Below, piece after piece: positions 1-8,764 of a stretch of 64,000 bases of DNA (position 1 is the stretch's first letter; every line of letters starts with the position of its first letter). The stretch is from Lachnoclostridium sp. (GTDB lineage: Bacteria; Bacteroidota; Bacteroidia; Bacteroidales; Muribaculaceae). The stretch spans positions 1-64,000 of the forward strand of contig JAMPAP010000003.1 in assembly GCA_023667185.1 (NCBI GenBank), in the 5' to 3' direction. A program made the position numbers and the translations under genes. The notes below the pieces were generated by a model, which worked only from the letters and a program-made list of their open reading frames with translations, searched no databases and had not been told where the DNA came from.

Positions 1-7
1 GATTCAT

Positions 8-55
8 AAATAACATAGAAAAGTTTACCAAGTTATTTTTTAATCGTCACTTAAT
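8..55 (+). repeat. Dispersed palindromic repeat, copy A
   Basis: This 48-bp copy is 47/48 identical to copy B at 17583-17630. It contains AAATAAC...GTTATTT arms, the block GTTTACCAAGTTATT and the tail TTTAATCGTCACTTA, which recurs at five places in the window. It lies just beyond the ompA-like terminator, between that gene and whatever lies left of the window. Function is unknown; it resembles a small mobile palindromic (REP/MITE-like) unit. Confidence 0.7.
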
Positions 56-60
56 AATAT

Positions 61-94
61 AAAAAAGCGCTGCGAATCGAGGTTCGCAACGCTT
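61..94 (-). terminator. Intrinsic terminator of the OmpA gene
   Basis: A 12-bp stem (65-76 with 83-94, one G-U wobble on the minus-strand RNA) around a 6-nt loop is followed on the minus strand by a run of six T. It starts 24 bp after the OmpA stop codon, so it should end that transcript. Confidence 0.85.
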
Positions 95-118
95 CTTTAG
101 AGTTATAATCGGGTTAGA

Positions 119-1321
119 TTATTTTGCAGCCTTGATGGTGACAGCGCGGTCGAGAGATACATATTTCTCACCCATGTCGTTGAGGTTGCCATTGTTGGTG
201 TTTACGATGAGCTGGTCAGCGTTAACGCCATCGCGGAGAAGAGCTTTTTCTACGCCTGCTGCACGAGCCTTACGGATGCGGTCGTTGATAGCGTCAGTAC
301 CGGTGTAGTTATCAGCCCAACCTGTAACTTCGTATTTCTGATCGGGGTTAGCTTTCATTACTTCAGCTACAGCACCGAGGACCTTGCGGTCAACGCGAGA
401 AAGACGAGTACCGTTGATTACATAGTAGATAGTAGCGAGGGGGCCTTCTTCCTTAACTTCCTTAACCTCTACAGGGCGAGAGAGGCAGTCTTTGAGTTGA
501 CGCTCGAGGTCAGCGATGCGTGCGTTGGCAGCCTGAAGGCGTGCTTCAACAGCGTCGCAGTTCTGAGCGGGAGGACAAACAGGAACGATGGGGGCAGCCC
601 AAGTTGTCTTGTTGAAGTTGTAAGTGACACCTACATAAGCCTGAAGATCAGAGCAGAGCTTTGAACCTATGCCGTCAGTGCCGTCACTGTAAGCAGCATA
701 GCGGATATCGAGGTATACGCCGAAGTGTTTTGAAACCTTGAAGTTATTGATAAGACCTACATGAGCAGTGAGGTCAGTATCGTGGTCATATGTCCAGCCG
801 TCGCGCTTGTTGCCGTCATAGTTGGGCTCCCAAGAGAATGCGAGACCGCCACCTCCGTAAAAAGTAGCGTTGTAAACGCGGTTGGGGTTGTAGCCACACC
901 ACCAGTTGGTGAGGTTAAGCATAATGTCAACAGAGGGAGCGAAAGCGTTGCGTTTCTGCTTGTACATATTGCCGGCTCTTTCACCGAGGAGTACATAAGA
1001 CTCATCCTCAAAAGGAGTGATGCTCTTGAGCTGAGTGAAGTTAACGCCTAAACGAGCACCGATGATGGGTGAGAACCATTTTCCAACCCAGAGAGATGCG
1101 TTAGGTGCGATACGGTTTTTTGTGCCGAGCTTGGAGTCATACTTGCTGAAGAATACGTTGGCACCACCTTCAACTGAGATAAACCAGTTGTCTTTGAATT
1201 GATTGAAAGTGTAGCCCTGAGCAGGATCTTCAACGTAGGTTACTTCCTGTGCGGTCTGAGCCATGAGAGTCTGACCAGCAAATGCTGCACATACCAATGC
1301 TAAGATTGCACTTTTGTTCAT
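119..1321 (-). CDS. OmpA-family outer-membrane porin with peptidoglycan-binding C-terminus
   Basis: The 400-residue protein has a signal peptide (residues 1-21, cleavage after LMA), a beta-barrel region of about 220 residues, a Cys-containing linker (CPPAQNC) leading into a short coiled coil (about 250-285), and a C-terminal OmpA domain (about 295-400). In that domain the diaminopimelate-binding pair is recognisable as Asp in GWADN and Arg in the following IRKARA helix. The family anchors the outer membrane to the wall and is usually among the most abundant surface proteins in Bacteroidales. It is monocistronic, with its own TAnnTTTG promoter, a leader of about 100 nt and a strong terminator. 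Exact substrate or pore function cannot be read from sequence. Confidence 0.9.
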   Translation of the reverse strand: MNKSAILALVCAAFAGQTLMAQTAQEVTYVEDPAQGYTFNQFKDNWFISVEGGANVFFSKYDSKLGTKNRIAPNASLWVGKWFSPIIGARLGVNFTQLKSITPFEDESYVLLGERAGNMYKQKRNAFAPSVDIMLNLTNWWCGYNPNRVYNATFYGGGGLAFSWEPNYDGNKRDGWTYDHDTDLTAHVGLINNFKVSKHFGVYLDIRYAAYSDGTDGIGSKLCSDLQAYVGVTYNFNKTTWAAPIVPVCPPAQNCDAVEARLQAANARIADLERQLKDCLSRPVEVKEVKEEGPLATIYYVINGTRLSRVDRKVLGAVAEVMKANPDQKYEVTGWADNYTGTDAINDRIRKARAAGVEKALLRDGVNADQLIVNTNNGNLNDMGEKYVSLDRAVTIKAAK

Positions 1322-1430
1322 AATGATAATTTAATAAATAGTTGATAATTAGATTGTCAAATTATATTTACATAGCATTCGCCGACCACATAAGTTATGC
1401 CGTCATTGAATACCATGCGTAAAAACAGTC

Positions 1431-1462
1431 CAAAGATATATCTTTTTTTTAACATATACAAT
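1431..1462 (-). promoter_or_regulatory. Promoter of the OmpA gene
   Basis: On the minus strand a perfect Bacteroidetes -7 box TATCTTTG (1431-1438) is preceded after 20 bp by ATTG (1459-1462), three of four matches to the -33 TTTG. It predicts a transcript start near 1425 and a leader of about 100 nt. Confidence 0.6.
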
Positions 1463-1496
1463 TTTTTACTGAAAAATATTAAAAAATACGAAAATT

Positions 1497-4187
1497 TTAT
1501 TTCAAAATATGTCGTTTGATATATCTGTAAGATTCGCCGACGAGTAAAACCGGTGATGTGGCCACGATGATGATTATCCAATCAGTCAATTTCAGCGGTA
1601 CGGTATTGAAGAATGCATTGCCAAAATTTACGATGATTACCTGCCCAATGATAATCACAAGTACCACGAATATAAACTCTCCGCAGTCTTTGAGATTGAA
1701 GGCTGTGTGGTTACTATCGTAAGCGCGGGAGTTGAAGATGTTCCATATCTGGAGCATGACAAATATGGTGAAGAGCAGAGTCAGCTCGTAAGGGCTGAGA
1801 TTTCCTTCCGATCCGAGATGGAGATGGGTCAGCTGTGTCAATGAAGTGATTTCAGTATGCTCGAAGATGTAGATCAGGATAATAAGAATGGCAAAAAAAG
1901 TCAGTCCGGCTCCGAGGATATTGCGCCACATAGATGGTGCGATTATAAACGAATCACGTCGACGTGGCTGACGGTTCATGACATCGTGGGTAGGGGGGAG
2001 GGTGGAAAGAGCAAGGGCTGCGAAGGTGTCCATTATCAGGTTTACCCATAGCATCTGCGTTACGGTAAGTGGTGACTCTGTGCCCATATAGGAACTTACC
2101 AATACCACAAGGCAAGCCACGACATTAACTGTGAGCTGAAATCCGATGAATCGTTGCAGGTTGATATACAGCGATCTGCCCCACATCACGGCTTTGCCGA
2201 TGGATGTGAATGAGTTGTCAATGATAGTAATGTCAGATGCTTCTTTGGCTACGGAGGTGCCGTCGCCCATCGACAATCCTACGTGGGCGGCCTTGAGGGC
2301 CGGAGCATCGTTGGTGCCATCGCCGGTCACTGCCACTACTTCGTCGAGGTCACGCAGTGTCTCTACGAGTCTTTTTTTATCCATTGGGCGAGCTCTGGCA
2401 ATAATCTTTATCTTCTTGATGCGGCGGCGGAGTTCCTGATCTGACAGGGCGGCAAATTCCGGACCGGTGATGATGTTTTCATCGCCATCCTCCGGGAGCC
2501 ATAGGCCTATTTGGCGTCCTATCTCTCGGGCGGTTGCCGGTGTGTCGCCGGTTACAATCTTGATATCTATACCTGCTTTGAAACATTCTTCGACGGCTGA
2601 GGGAACATCTTCTCTGACCGGATCTGAGATGGCGGCTATGCCGAGGAAGTCAAGATCCTTGAGATTGAGTTGTGAGATGGAGCTTATGGAGGATGAGCAA
2701 TTCAGGCTCGCAAAGCCGAGGGTACGCATCCCCTGATCCTGATATTCAGCCAATGAACTGTCTATTTCCTTTCGAAGCGATGAATTCGCTGAACCTTTAC
2801 ACATACCGAGCACAATCTCGGGCGCGCCCTTGACATATAAGATCCTGCGGCCGTCAGCATCATCGACGAGCGTAGCCATATATTTGCGCTCGGTGGTGAA
2901 TGGAAGTTCGTCTACAATAACTGATTGCTGCTTAAGGATTCGATAATCCACTCCACTGTCATGCAGCCAAAGCAGAAGTGCTCCTTCAGTAGGGTTTCCG
3001 AGCACTGATATTTTGCCATAGTCATCGTTTATCTCGAGCTCGGCAGTGGAGTTGACGGCTATATTGTTACGGATCAATCGTGCACCTTCAGCACCATCCT
3101 TATCAGTAAGAATATCAAGGTGATAGACTGTCATGCGGTTGCGCGTCAGTGTTCCTGTCTTGTCAGTACATATCACAGTGGTTGCACCCATGGTCTCACA
3201 GGCGTGAAGCTTTCTGACGAGATTGTTTGACTTCAGCATACGGCGCATACTGTAGGCCAGCGAAAGTGTAACAGCCATAGGCAATCCTTCAGGCACTGAT
3301 ACTACAATAAGAGCCACGGCAAGCATAAACGTCTGCAGCAGGTAAGTCATGAAGTTGACCAGATTAAAGTCATAGTTATCTCTGGCCGGATCAGGGTCGA
3401 TAAAATACATCAGTACTCGCCCTATGACTATTGCGATGGCAATTACGTAGCTTGCGCGGGTAATATAGACGCTTAGTCGGTTGAGCTGGCTGTCAAGAGG
3501 CGTGACGATGTTATCATCGATATGGGATGCCTCATATACTTTCCCGTTTTCAGTCATGTCGCCTACAGCCGTAACCTTGTAGATGCCGTGTCCTTCCATT
3601 ACTTTGGTGCCGCGGAGCAGGTGGTCAGTAGGGAATGTCGCTTCCGGATCAGCCTCCTCAGGGAGGGCTGATTTGTGACAGATAGGCTCACCCGTAAGGG
3701 TGGATTCGTCGACATTAAGTGACACTGACTCAAGAATGACACCATCGGCCGGAATCTCCTGACCTGTGGAGAGTACAACGATGTCGCCTACTACGATATC
3801 GCGTCGGGGCACATTGGTCAGTTTGCCATTACGATATACCTCTACAGGTTCATCGTCATTGACCTTGTTGAGAATAGAAAATTCCCGCTCGGCTTTCTGT
3901 TCGAAAATAAATGCAAGTACCGTGGCAAGAAACACGGCGATAAAGATACCTACAGGCTCAAGAAACACCGAGGCGCTTTCATTCAGAGCGGTATATTCAT
4001 ATATAGAGATACCTATTGACAGCAGACCGGCAACCAGAAGGATGATTATCAGCGGATCACGGAACTTGTCAAGAAGCTGCAACCATACTGACCTCTTGAC
4101 CGGAGGGGTCAGTATATTAATGCCGTGCCGTGAACGTGATTCAAGAACTTCAGCATCACTAAGGCCGGAATACTGTCTATTACTCAT
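1497..4187 (-). CDS. Calcium-translocating P-type ATPase (PMCA/SERCA type)
   Basis: This 896-residue P2-type ATPase should export Ca2+ across the inner membrane. Seen in order: N-terminal cation-ATPase domain, two membrane helices (about 45-100), the actuator loop with TLTGEP, helix M4 with PEGLP (typical of Ca2+ pumps), the phosphorylation motif DKTGTLT (about residue 340), the hinge TGDGTNDAP, and six C-terminal helices. M6 carries NLIMDTFAALAL, as in Ca2+-transporting members. It is the last gene of the pdxA operon and overlaps the HAD gene stop/start by 4 bp, so it is probably translationally coupled. Ca2+ specificity follows from family motifs; Mn2+ is possible. Confidence 0.9.
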   Translation of the reverse strand: MSNRQYSGLSDAEVLESRSRHGINILTPPVKRSVWLQLLDKFRDPLIIILLVAGLLSIGISIYEYTALNESASVFLEPVGIFIAVFLATVLAFIFEQKAEREFSILNKVNDDEPVEVYRNGKLTNVPRRDIVVGDIVVLSTGQEIPADGVILESVSLNVDESTLTGEPICHKSALPEEADPEATFPTDHLLRGTKVMEGHGIYKVTAVGDMTENGKVYEASHIDDNIVTPLDSQLNRLSVYITRASYVIAIAIVIGRVLMYFIDPDPARDNYDFNLVNFMTYLLQTFMLAVALIVVSVPEGLPMAVTLSLAYSMRRMLKSNNLVRKLHACETMGATTVICTDKTGTLTRNRMTVYHLDILTDKDGAEGARLIRNNIAVNSTAELEINDDYGKISVLGNPTEGALLLWLHDSGVDYRILKQQSVIVDELPFTTERKYMATLVDDADGRRILYVKGAPEIVLGMCKGSANSSLRKEIDSSLAEYQDQGMRTLGFASLNCSSSISSISQLNLKDLDFLGIAAISDPVREDVPSAVEECFKAGIDIKIVTGDTPATAREIGRQIGLWLPEDGDENIITGPEFAALSDQELRRRIKKIKIIARARPMDKKRLVETLRDLDEVVAVTGDGTNDAPALKAAHVGLSMGDGTSVAKEASDITIIDNSFTSIGKAVMWGRSLYINLQRFIGFQLTVNVVACLVVLVSSYMGTESPLTVTQMLWVNLIMDTFAALALSTLPPTHDVMNRQPRRRDSFIIAPSMWRNILGAGLTFFAILIILIYIFEHTEITSLTQLTHLHLGSEGNLSPYELTLLFTIFVMLQIWNIFNSRAYDSNHTAFNLKDCGEFIFVVLVIIIGQVIIVNFGNAFFNTVPLKLTDWIIIIVATSPVLLVGESYRYIKRHILK

Positions 4188-4900
4188 GCAAGGGCTACTA
4201 ATACGTCATTAAGATGGCTGATGGCTGATGGATGTGTCACTGCGTCTTCCTCCGCAGTCCAACCTTTACCTTTGAGCCACAGCACTTTGCAGCCTATAGA
4301 AAGTGCCGGGAGAATATCCTTTTTATAGCTGTCGCCTACCACGAGCACTTCATCGGCGGAGAGGTCGAGCGCTTTTACTCCAAGGGCGAAAATGGCAGGG
4401 TCAGGTTTCCTGACACCTACGACTGCACTTTCAATTATATCTTTGAAATATTTCTCAAGATCGAAGTCTTTCAGCACAGCCTCGACGTTTCCGTAGAAGT
4501 TGGATACAAGTACCATAGGATATTTCTTGCTTAGTTGCTCAAGCACCGGGCGCGCTTCCTCCACGCTGCTTCGGGCTGCTTCGTAGCAATAGCGGGCTAT
4601 AGGCTCGGCAAGGGCATTGGCGCGCTCCTGGGTAAGATGGCCGGTGTTGACAAGATACCCGAGCTCAAGTTTCATCTTGATCAGCAGCAAGTCATAGAAA
4701 TTATGATGGGGGAGGATATGGCGATGACGGGCGAGCTCGCGCTCAGCCTCTACGTAGGCATCGCGAAAGGCAGCTTTGTCGACATCAGCCTCGGCCGTAA
4801 GATAGCCGTCGTAAATCACCTCGCTCCAGTGGACGCCGCGACTGTCAATCGTGCCTCCGTAGTCGAAGATTATACCTTTGATTTTGTCAAAATTTTCCAT
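4184..4900 (-). CDS. HAD-superfamily phosphatase, FDYGGT type
   Basis: The chosen start gives MENFDKIKGIIFDYGG (238 aa); an in-frame start 13 codons upstream adds residues that match nothing in the family. Motif I is DYGGT (Asp13 nucleophile), with Gly at the +2 position that usually holds the second Asp. A cap domain follows, then motif II VSNFYG, motif III KPDP and motif IV GDSYKKD. It is a class IA HAD, probably a small-molecule or lipid-head-group phosphatase. It overlaps the downstream Ca-ATPase by 4 bp and the upstream CDP-alcohol transferase by 14 bp. Next to that enzyme it may dephosphorylate a phosphorylated phospholipid such as phosphatidylinositol phosphate; this is inference. Confidence 0.8.
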   Translation of the reverse strand: MENFDKIKGIIFDYGGTIDSRGVHWSEVIYDGYLTAEADVDKAAFRDAYVEAERELARHRHILPHHNFYDLLLIKMKLELGYLVNTGHLTQERANALAEPIARYCYEAARSSVEEARPVLEQLSKKYPMVLVSNFYGNVEAVLKDFDLEKYFKDIIESAVVGVRKPDPAIFALGVKALDLSADEVLVVGDSYKKDILPALSIGCKVLWLKGKGWTAEEDAVTHPSAISHLNDVLVALA

Positions 4901-5828
4901 CTTTGAGTTCTGAAGTGAATTTCCGGCAAATGCTCTCATGACGTATAACCATGTAGATGAGCAAAATGTTCAATACCGTAAGTTCAAAAGCGAAATAGAG
5001 CCATGGCATGCCGATAAACAGTGAGACAAACAGTGCTATCGTGCGCCAGTTGAACGACAGTATATTGGTGTACTTCATCAGCGGAAGAGAGGCTGTGCGG
5101 AAGGCTGCGCGGAACGAGTCAGGTACAATTCCGTCAGGGAATCGCTTGCGGAGCTCGGCGCGGAGAGCCTGCATGGCCGGCGCGGTGGCTTCCTGCTGAC
5201 GGGTATAGTTAAGATAGGTCAGCATGGTCAGGCGTTTCCAGAATCCTACGTTAGCTTTTTCGTTGTTGTATTGCTGCTGAAGTTCATCAGCGCGTTCGAG
5301 TTCGCTACCGTCCTTACCTTTAAGGAAATAGAGATGAAATTGGCGATAGTAGTCGGCCATTGCAGCCTGCTTGGCGTGGCACAGTCCGGTGACAACGGCG
5401 ATAACCCATATCAGCCAGGGGTGAGCCATAAAGAATGTGGAGGTCATGTTCTCGCGCAAGCAGATAGCGATATAGATTGTTGCAAACCAGATATCACCGC
5501 TGAGACCGTCAAGAATACGTCCCAGGCGGGAATACTGCTTGGTCATGCGCGCAAGCTGACCATCAGCGCTGTCAAACGAGTTGGCCCATATCAGCAGCAA
5601 CATACCTATTACATTAATCCATAACACAGGGTAATAGAAGGCAATACCGGCACCTATACCTATTATTATAGAAGCAATGGTGATAGCATTAGGAGTGACA
5701 CCTAACTTCTTGGCCAGACAGGCCCAGGCGTATCCGATAGGGCGGTAGAAAGCAAGATCAATATGCTCTTCAGTATCCATTGACTTGAGAGAGTCACGAT
5801 AAGAAGAGGATGTAGCAGATTCTGACAT
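4887..5828 (-). CDS. CDP-alcohol phosphatidyltransferase family membrane enzyme
   Basis: The 313-residue integral membrane enzyme transfers a phospho-group between a CDP-alcohol and a second alcohol. The signature runs from Asp86: D-x2-D-G-x2-A-R-x8-G-x3-D (Asp86, Asp89, Asp107). The final Asp is at 112, one residue further than the usual D-x3-D spacing. About six membrane helices are visible, with a charged cytosolic insert (about 165-235) that ordinary phosphatidyltransferases lack. Neighbours are a nucleotidyltransferase, an ATP-grasp protein and a phosphatase. That set resembles the inositol-phospholipid loci known from gut Bacteroides, so a phosphatidylinositol-phosphate synthase-like role is the leading guess. 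Substrates are not proven. Confidence 0.85.
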   Translation of the reverse strand: MSESATSSSYRDSLKSMDTEEHIDLAFYRPIGYAWACLAKKLGVTPNAITIASIIIGIGAGIAFYYPVLWINVIGMLLLIWANSFDSADGQLARMTKQYSRLGRILDGLSGDIWFATIYIAICLRENMTSTFFMAHPWLIWVIAVVTGLCHAKQAAMADYYRQFHLYFLKGKDGSELERADELQQQYNNEKANVGFWKRLTMLTYLNYTRQQEATAPAMQALRAELRKRFPDGIVPDSFRAAFRTASLPLMKYTNILSFNWRTIALFVSLFIGMPWLYFAFELTVLNILLIYMVIRHESICRKFTSELKDGKF

Positions 5829-5834
5829 GATTGA

Positions 5835-6695
5835 TTAGCGCTTTTTTATGATGTTAAGGATAGCTTTGGCAATAAAAGGAGCCGCTTCGTTGCGGCAAGG
5901 GGCGAAGCTTGGCCAGTCGTTGAAGTCGATGATACGGATCTCTCCTTCGGGCGAAACTATACAGTCACCACCATAGATCACTACGTCAAGTGCTTCAGCC
6001 GCGTTATGACACATATTAATAAGGTAATCTTTGTCAAACTCTATGCCGCGGGCTTTGCCATTGATGGCCTCGTGACCATATTTGCTGTGGCCCTCATCGA
6101 AAGGATAGAACCAGTAGAAGAACTGGGTACCGGCCACGCCATAAAACTTGATAAGATCACCCTCGAGATGTCGGTTGATCACCGCGCGCTTGATACCGCG
6201 GAGGAAGTATTCCTGAAGCACTTCCTGCGCTTCCTCGGGATGGCGCACGTAGCTGACATCCTCTTTGTGCATGGCGTGGAAGTCGCCGCGCTTTATCCAG
6301 CAGCGTGAGAACCCGGCTTTCTTCAGAGCATCGGTCACCATCTCGTTAGTGTTAACCATAAGGCTCTCGGGGTAAGGGATATTGTTTCCGAGAAGAATAC
6401 GTGTCATGCGCTCGCGTGTACAGTTTTCGATACCGTAGCCTGAGTTGATGACAATGCAGCCGTCATCCTCCATCTGCTGCAGAAGGTGGATCGATTTCTG
6501 TTCGCGACACATATTTACGATAATGCGCTCTGTAACAGCACCGCTTCCGAGCTGTTCCTCAGAGTAAATCTTCACCTCGCAACCCCGCTTGCGAAGCTGC
6601 TCGGCGGTGATATTGAATATAGCCGCGTCGTTGCCTATATGATTAGGGGAGTAGGCTCCGGCTCTCATGATTCCGGCTATTTTTATTTCTGACAT
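5835..6695 (-). CDS. ATP-grasp fold protein, substrate unknown
   Basis: The start at MSEIKIAGIMRAG gives 286 aa; a longer frame to 6764 would run into the upstream gene. The central part has ATP-grasp character: a Lys-containing strand (RCWIKRGD), a substrate-loop region and the C-terminal metal-binding sequence IRIIDFNDWP, equivalent to the E-x-N/D-x-N motif. The family includes carboxylate-amine ligases, RimK-like enzymes and the inositol trisphosphate 5/6-kinases. It sits 31 bp after the nucleotidyltransferase and 6 bp before the CDP-alcohol transferase, so it probably modifies or activates the same polar head group. Whether it is a ligase or a kinase cannot be decided here. Confidence 0.7.
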   Translation of the reverse strand: MSEIKIAGIMRAGAYSPNHIGNDAAIFNITAEQLRKRGCEVKIYSEEQLGSGAVTERIIVNMCREQKSIHLLQQMEDDGCIVINSGYGIENCTRERMTRILLGNNIPYPESLMVNTNEMVTDALKKAGFSRCWIKRGDFHAMHKEDVSYVRHPEEAQEVLQEYFLRGIKRAVINRHLEGDLIKFYGVAGTQFFYWFYPFDEGHSKYGHEAINGKARGIEFDKDYLINMCHNAAEALDVVIYGGDCIVSPEGEIRIIDFNDWPSFAPCRNEAAPFIAKAILNIIKKR

Positions 6696-6726
6696 AATGT
6701 GAATGTATTGGTTGTTTGAAACGTAA

Positions 6727-7419
6727 TCAAATAAAACTTTCGGCCGTGGCAATATCTCCGGCATGATCTACATCGATGATCTTGTCGATGCTGAATGCCT
6801 TGAGGTCGAGCCCGGCTTCTACAAGAGCGCGCTGATAGTTGCGCATACGTGATACTCCGCGAGCCATACAGTCGTCAAGCACCGTGATAGCCTTGGAGTT
6901 AAGACCGTAAACTCCTCCTGATACGAAGCGAGCCTTGCCATCGGGCTTGTCGAGAAATCCGGTAATCTTCATCCTGTCGTCAGTTGCAACATAAAGCGGC
7001 TTCTCGTCGTCGATAAAGGGGGTTACAGCCATATATCCGTCAGCTTTATCATCGGCTATAAATGCTTCGATATACCGGCGGAAATCATCAGCGCGAAATA
7101 TAGTGTCGACCGTGGTAAGGCAGAATTTCCCTTCAGGTATCACGCGACTTACCTCATAAAAGCTATGCATGGAACTGGGTGTGGACTTGACTACAAGATT
7201 CAGCTTCACCGGTAGCTCGAGCGATTCAAGAAACTCCCTTACCTGAGTCATCTGCTCGTTTACGATGATACTCAGGCTTGAAGGGGATACGCTCATGAAA
7301 ATATCAATAAGCCGTTTAATCATCGGCACACCGTTGAGGCGCACCAGTGGCTTGGGCAACTCTACACCCTCGCTTACGAGCCGGGAGCCTTCGCCGGCTG
7401 CTATTATCGCGTAGTTCAT
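6727..7419 (-). CDS. Nucleotidyltransferase (sugar/polyol-phosphate cytidylyltransferase-like)
   Basis: The 230-residue protein opens with the GT-A nucleotidyltransferase signature AIIAAGEGSRL (about 4-14), followed by PKPLVRLNG, and has the metal-binding Asp in TTVDTIF (about 110). It should activate a phosphorylated small alcohol or sugar with an NTP, most plausibly CTP given the CDP-alcohol transferase two genes downstream. In archaea and Thermotogales the analogous pair is inositol-1-phosphate cytidylyltransferase plus a CDP-alcohol transferase. It lies 44 bp after pdxA in the same operon. The substrate could be inositol-1-phosphate, phosphocholine or another alcohol phosphate. Confidence 0.75.
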   Translation of the reverse strand: MNYAIIAAGEGSRLVSEGVELPKPLVRLNGVPMIKRLIDIFMSVSPSSLSIIVNEQMTQVREFLESLELPVKLNLVVKSTPSSMHSFYEVSRVIPEGKFCLTTVDTIFRADDFRRYIEAFIADDKADGYMAVTPFIDDEKPLYVATDDRMKITGFLDKPDGKARFVSGGVYGLNSKAITVLDDCMARGVSRMRNYQRALVEAGLDLKAFSIDKIIDVDHAGDIATAESFI

Positions 7420-7463
7420 GATTTTAGAATGATGATATTATATATAATGTGGGGAGGTGATTA

Positions 7464-8561
7464 TCAGGCATCGGCGTTTTTAGATTCCTGAGGCAGCTTG
7501 TCGCTGCCGCGGTCAAAGTTTTGCTTGCGCAGGGGATTGGCGGTGGCAGTGGCGTGTGATAGCCTGTTACGGTAGATATCTATAGCTGCATAGATGGCGT
7601 TGCGTAGAGACGACTCGTCAGCTACACCTTTCCCGGCTATATCGTATGCAGTGCCATGGTCAGGAGATGTCCTGACGTAGGGTAGTCCGGCTGTAAAGTT
7701 GATGCCTGATTCACCGGCTATTAGCTTGAACGGTGTAAGACCCTGATCATGATACATAGCGAGCACACCGTCAAACTTGGTGTAAGCACCGCTGCCGAAG
7801 AATCCATCAGCTGCATACGGGCCGAAGCAAAGCACCTTGCGTGTCTGCGCCTCTGCAATGGCCGGGGCGATGATTTCGTTGTCGGCCGAGCCGATGACGC
7901 CGTTGTCGCCGGTGTGGGGGTCAAGCGAGAGGACTGCGATGCGGGGCTTGTGGATGCCGAAATCTTTTTTCAGCGATTTCTCGAAGCTGAGGATTCGCTC
8001 GGTGACAAGCTCAGTATTGATAGCCTCGGCAACTTTCTCTAAAGGAATATGGATGGTGACAAGCGCTACCCTCAGTTTATCGGATGCCATAATCATCATG
8101 GCGTCACCTTTACTTCCGAGCGACGACTCGAGGTATTCCGTATGTCCGGGAAACGAGAAGGTGTCAGAGTGGATGTTGTGCTTGTTGATAGGTGCAGTGA
8201 CAAGTACGTCGATGTCACCGGCTGCAAGATCTGCCACCGCGCGCTCCAGTGCTGCAAAGGAGGCATTGCCGGCAACGTCAGTTGACTGGCCGATGTCGAG
8301 CCGTGTATCTTCGCCTACCACATTAATTATATTATAGCGGTCGCTTTTTTCGTCGGATGCTTTATCGATGATATATAGCTTGACCTCAGGTAGATTCATT
8401 ATTTTTCGATATGTAGAAGCGATCTTGGCCGAGCCGTAGATTATGATGTCACATAGCTCAAGCAACCTTACATCCTCAAGCGTCTTGAGAAGCACTTCGT
8501 AGCTTATCGAGTTTATATCGCCGTGGGTTATGCCGACGCGTATTCTATTTTCTTGTTCCAT
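7464..8561 (-). CDS. pdxA: 4-hydroxythreonine-4-phosphate dehydrogenase
   Basis: PdxA oxidises 4-phosphohydroxy-L-threonine in the DXP-dependent vitamin B6 pathway. The 365-residue protein has family landmarks HGDIN near the N-terminus, the metal-binding His in SFPGHTEYL, the YHDQGLTPFKL segment and the C-terminal TSPDHGTAYDIAGKG. The glycines of the usual GDxxGIGxE motif are replaced (GDINSISYE), a mild oddity. It is first in the operon that continues into the polar-lipid genes, with a leader of about 60 nt containing a short inverted repeat (8583-8603). The extended C-tail after about residue 335 is polar and probably disordered. Confidence 0.93.
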   Translation of the reverse strand: MEQENRIRVGITHGDINSISYEVLLKTLEDVRLLELCDIIIYGSAKIASTYRKIMNLPEVKLYIIDKASDEKSDRYNIINVVGEDTRLDIGQSTDVAGNASFAALERAVADLAAGDIDVLVTAPINKHNIHSDTFSFPGHTEYLESSLGSKGDAMMIMASDKLRVALVTIHIPLEKVAEAINTELVTERILSFEKSLKKDFGIHKPRIAVLSLDPHTGDNGVIGSADNEIIAPAIAEAQTRKVLCFGPYAADGFFGSGAYTKFDGVLAMYHDQGLTPFKLIAGESGINFTAGLPYVRTSPDHGTAYDIAGKGVADESSLRNAIYAAIDIYRNRLSHATATANPLRKQNFDRGSDKLPQESKNADA

Positions 8562-8618
8562 TGAAAGATATGACGAATTTGTAATGGCATCAGAAATGCC
8601 ATTTGTTATTTCAAGTTA

Positions 8619-8626
8619 CAAATTTA
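8619..8626 (-). promoter_or_regulatory. Probable -7 box for the pdxA operon
   Basis: The minus strand reads TAAATTTG, a perfect TAnnTTTG box, about 60 bp before the pdxA ATG. A TTTG lies upstream at 8643-8646, but with only 16 bp spacing, so the -33 assignment is uncertain. Confidence 0.45.
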
Positions 8627-8710
8627 CATCTTTTTCTTCAACCAAAGGGCGCTTGAAACGTATTACTCTAATCATTCAACATATTTTAACATTACGAAAC
8701 TGTTAAGGAT

Positions 8711-8742
8711 TTTGGAAACAGCACCCCGGTAATGTAACTTTG
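8711..8742 (+). promoter_or_regulatory. Promoter of the lipoprotein gene at 8765
   Basis: TTTG (8711-8714) and TAACTTTG (8735-8742) are separated by exactly 20 bp, a full match to the Bacteroidetes consensus. The transcript start should be near 8749, about 16 nt before the ATG. Confidence 0.75.
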
Positions 8743-8764
8743 TGTAGACAAATATAGTGACACG

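Noticed and set aside
757..1233. Several open frames within the OmpA gene on both strands
   Set aside because: All are shadows in other frames of an intact, well-supported gene.
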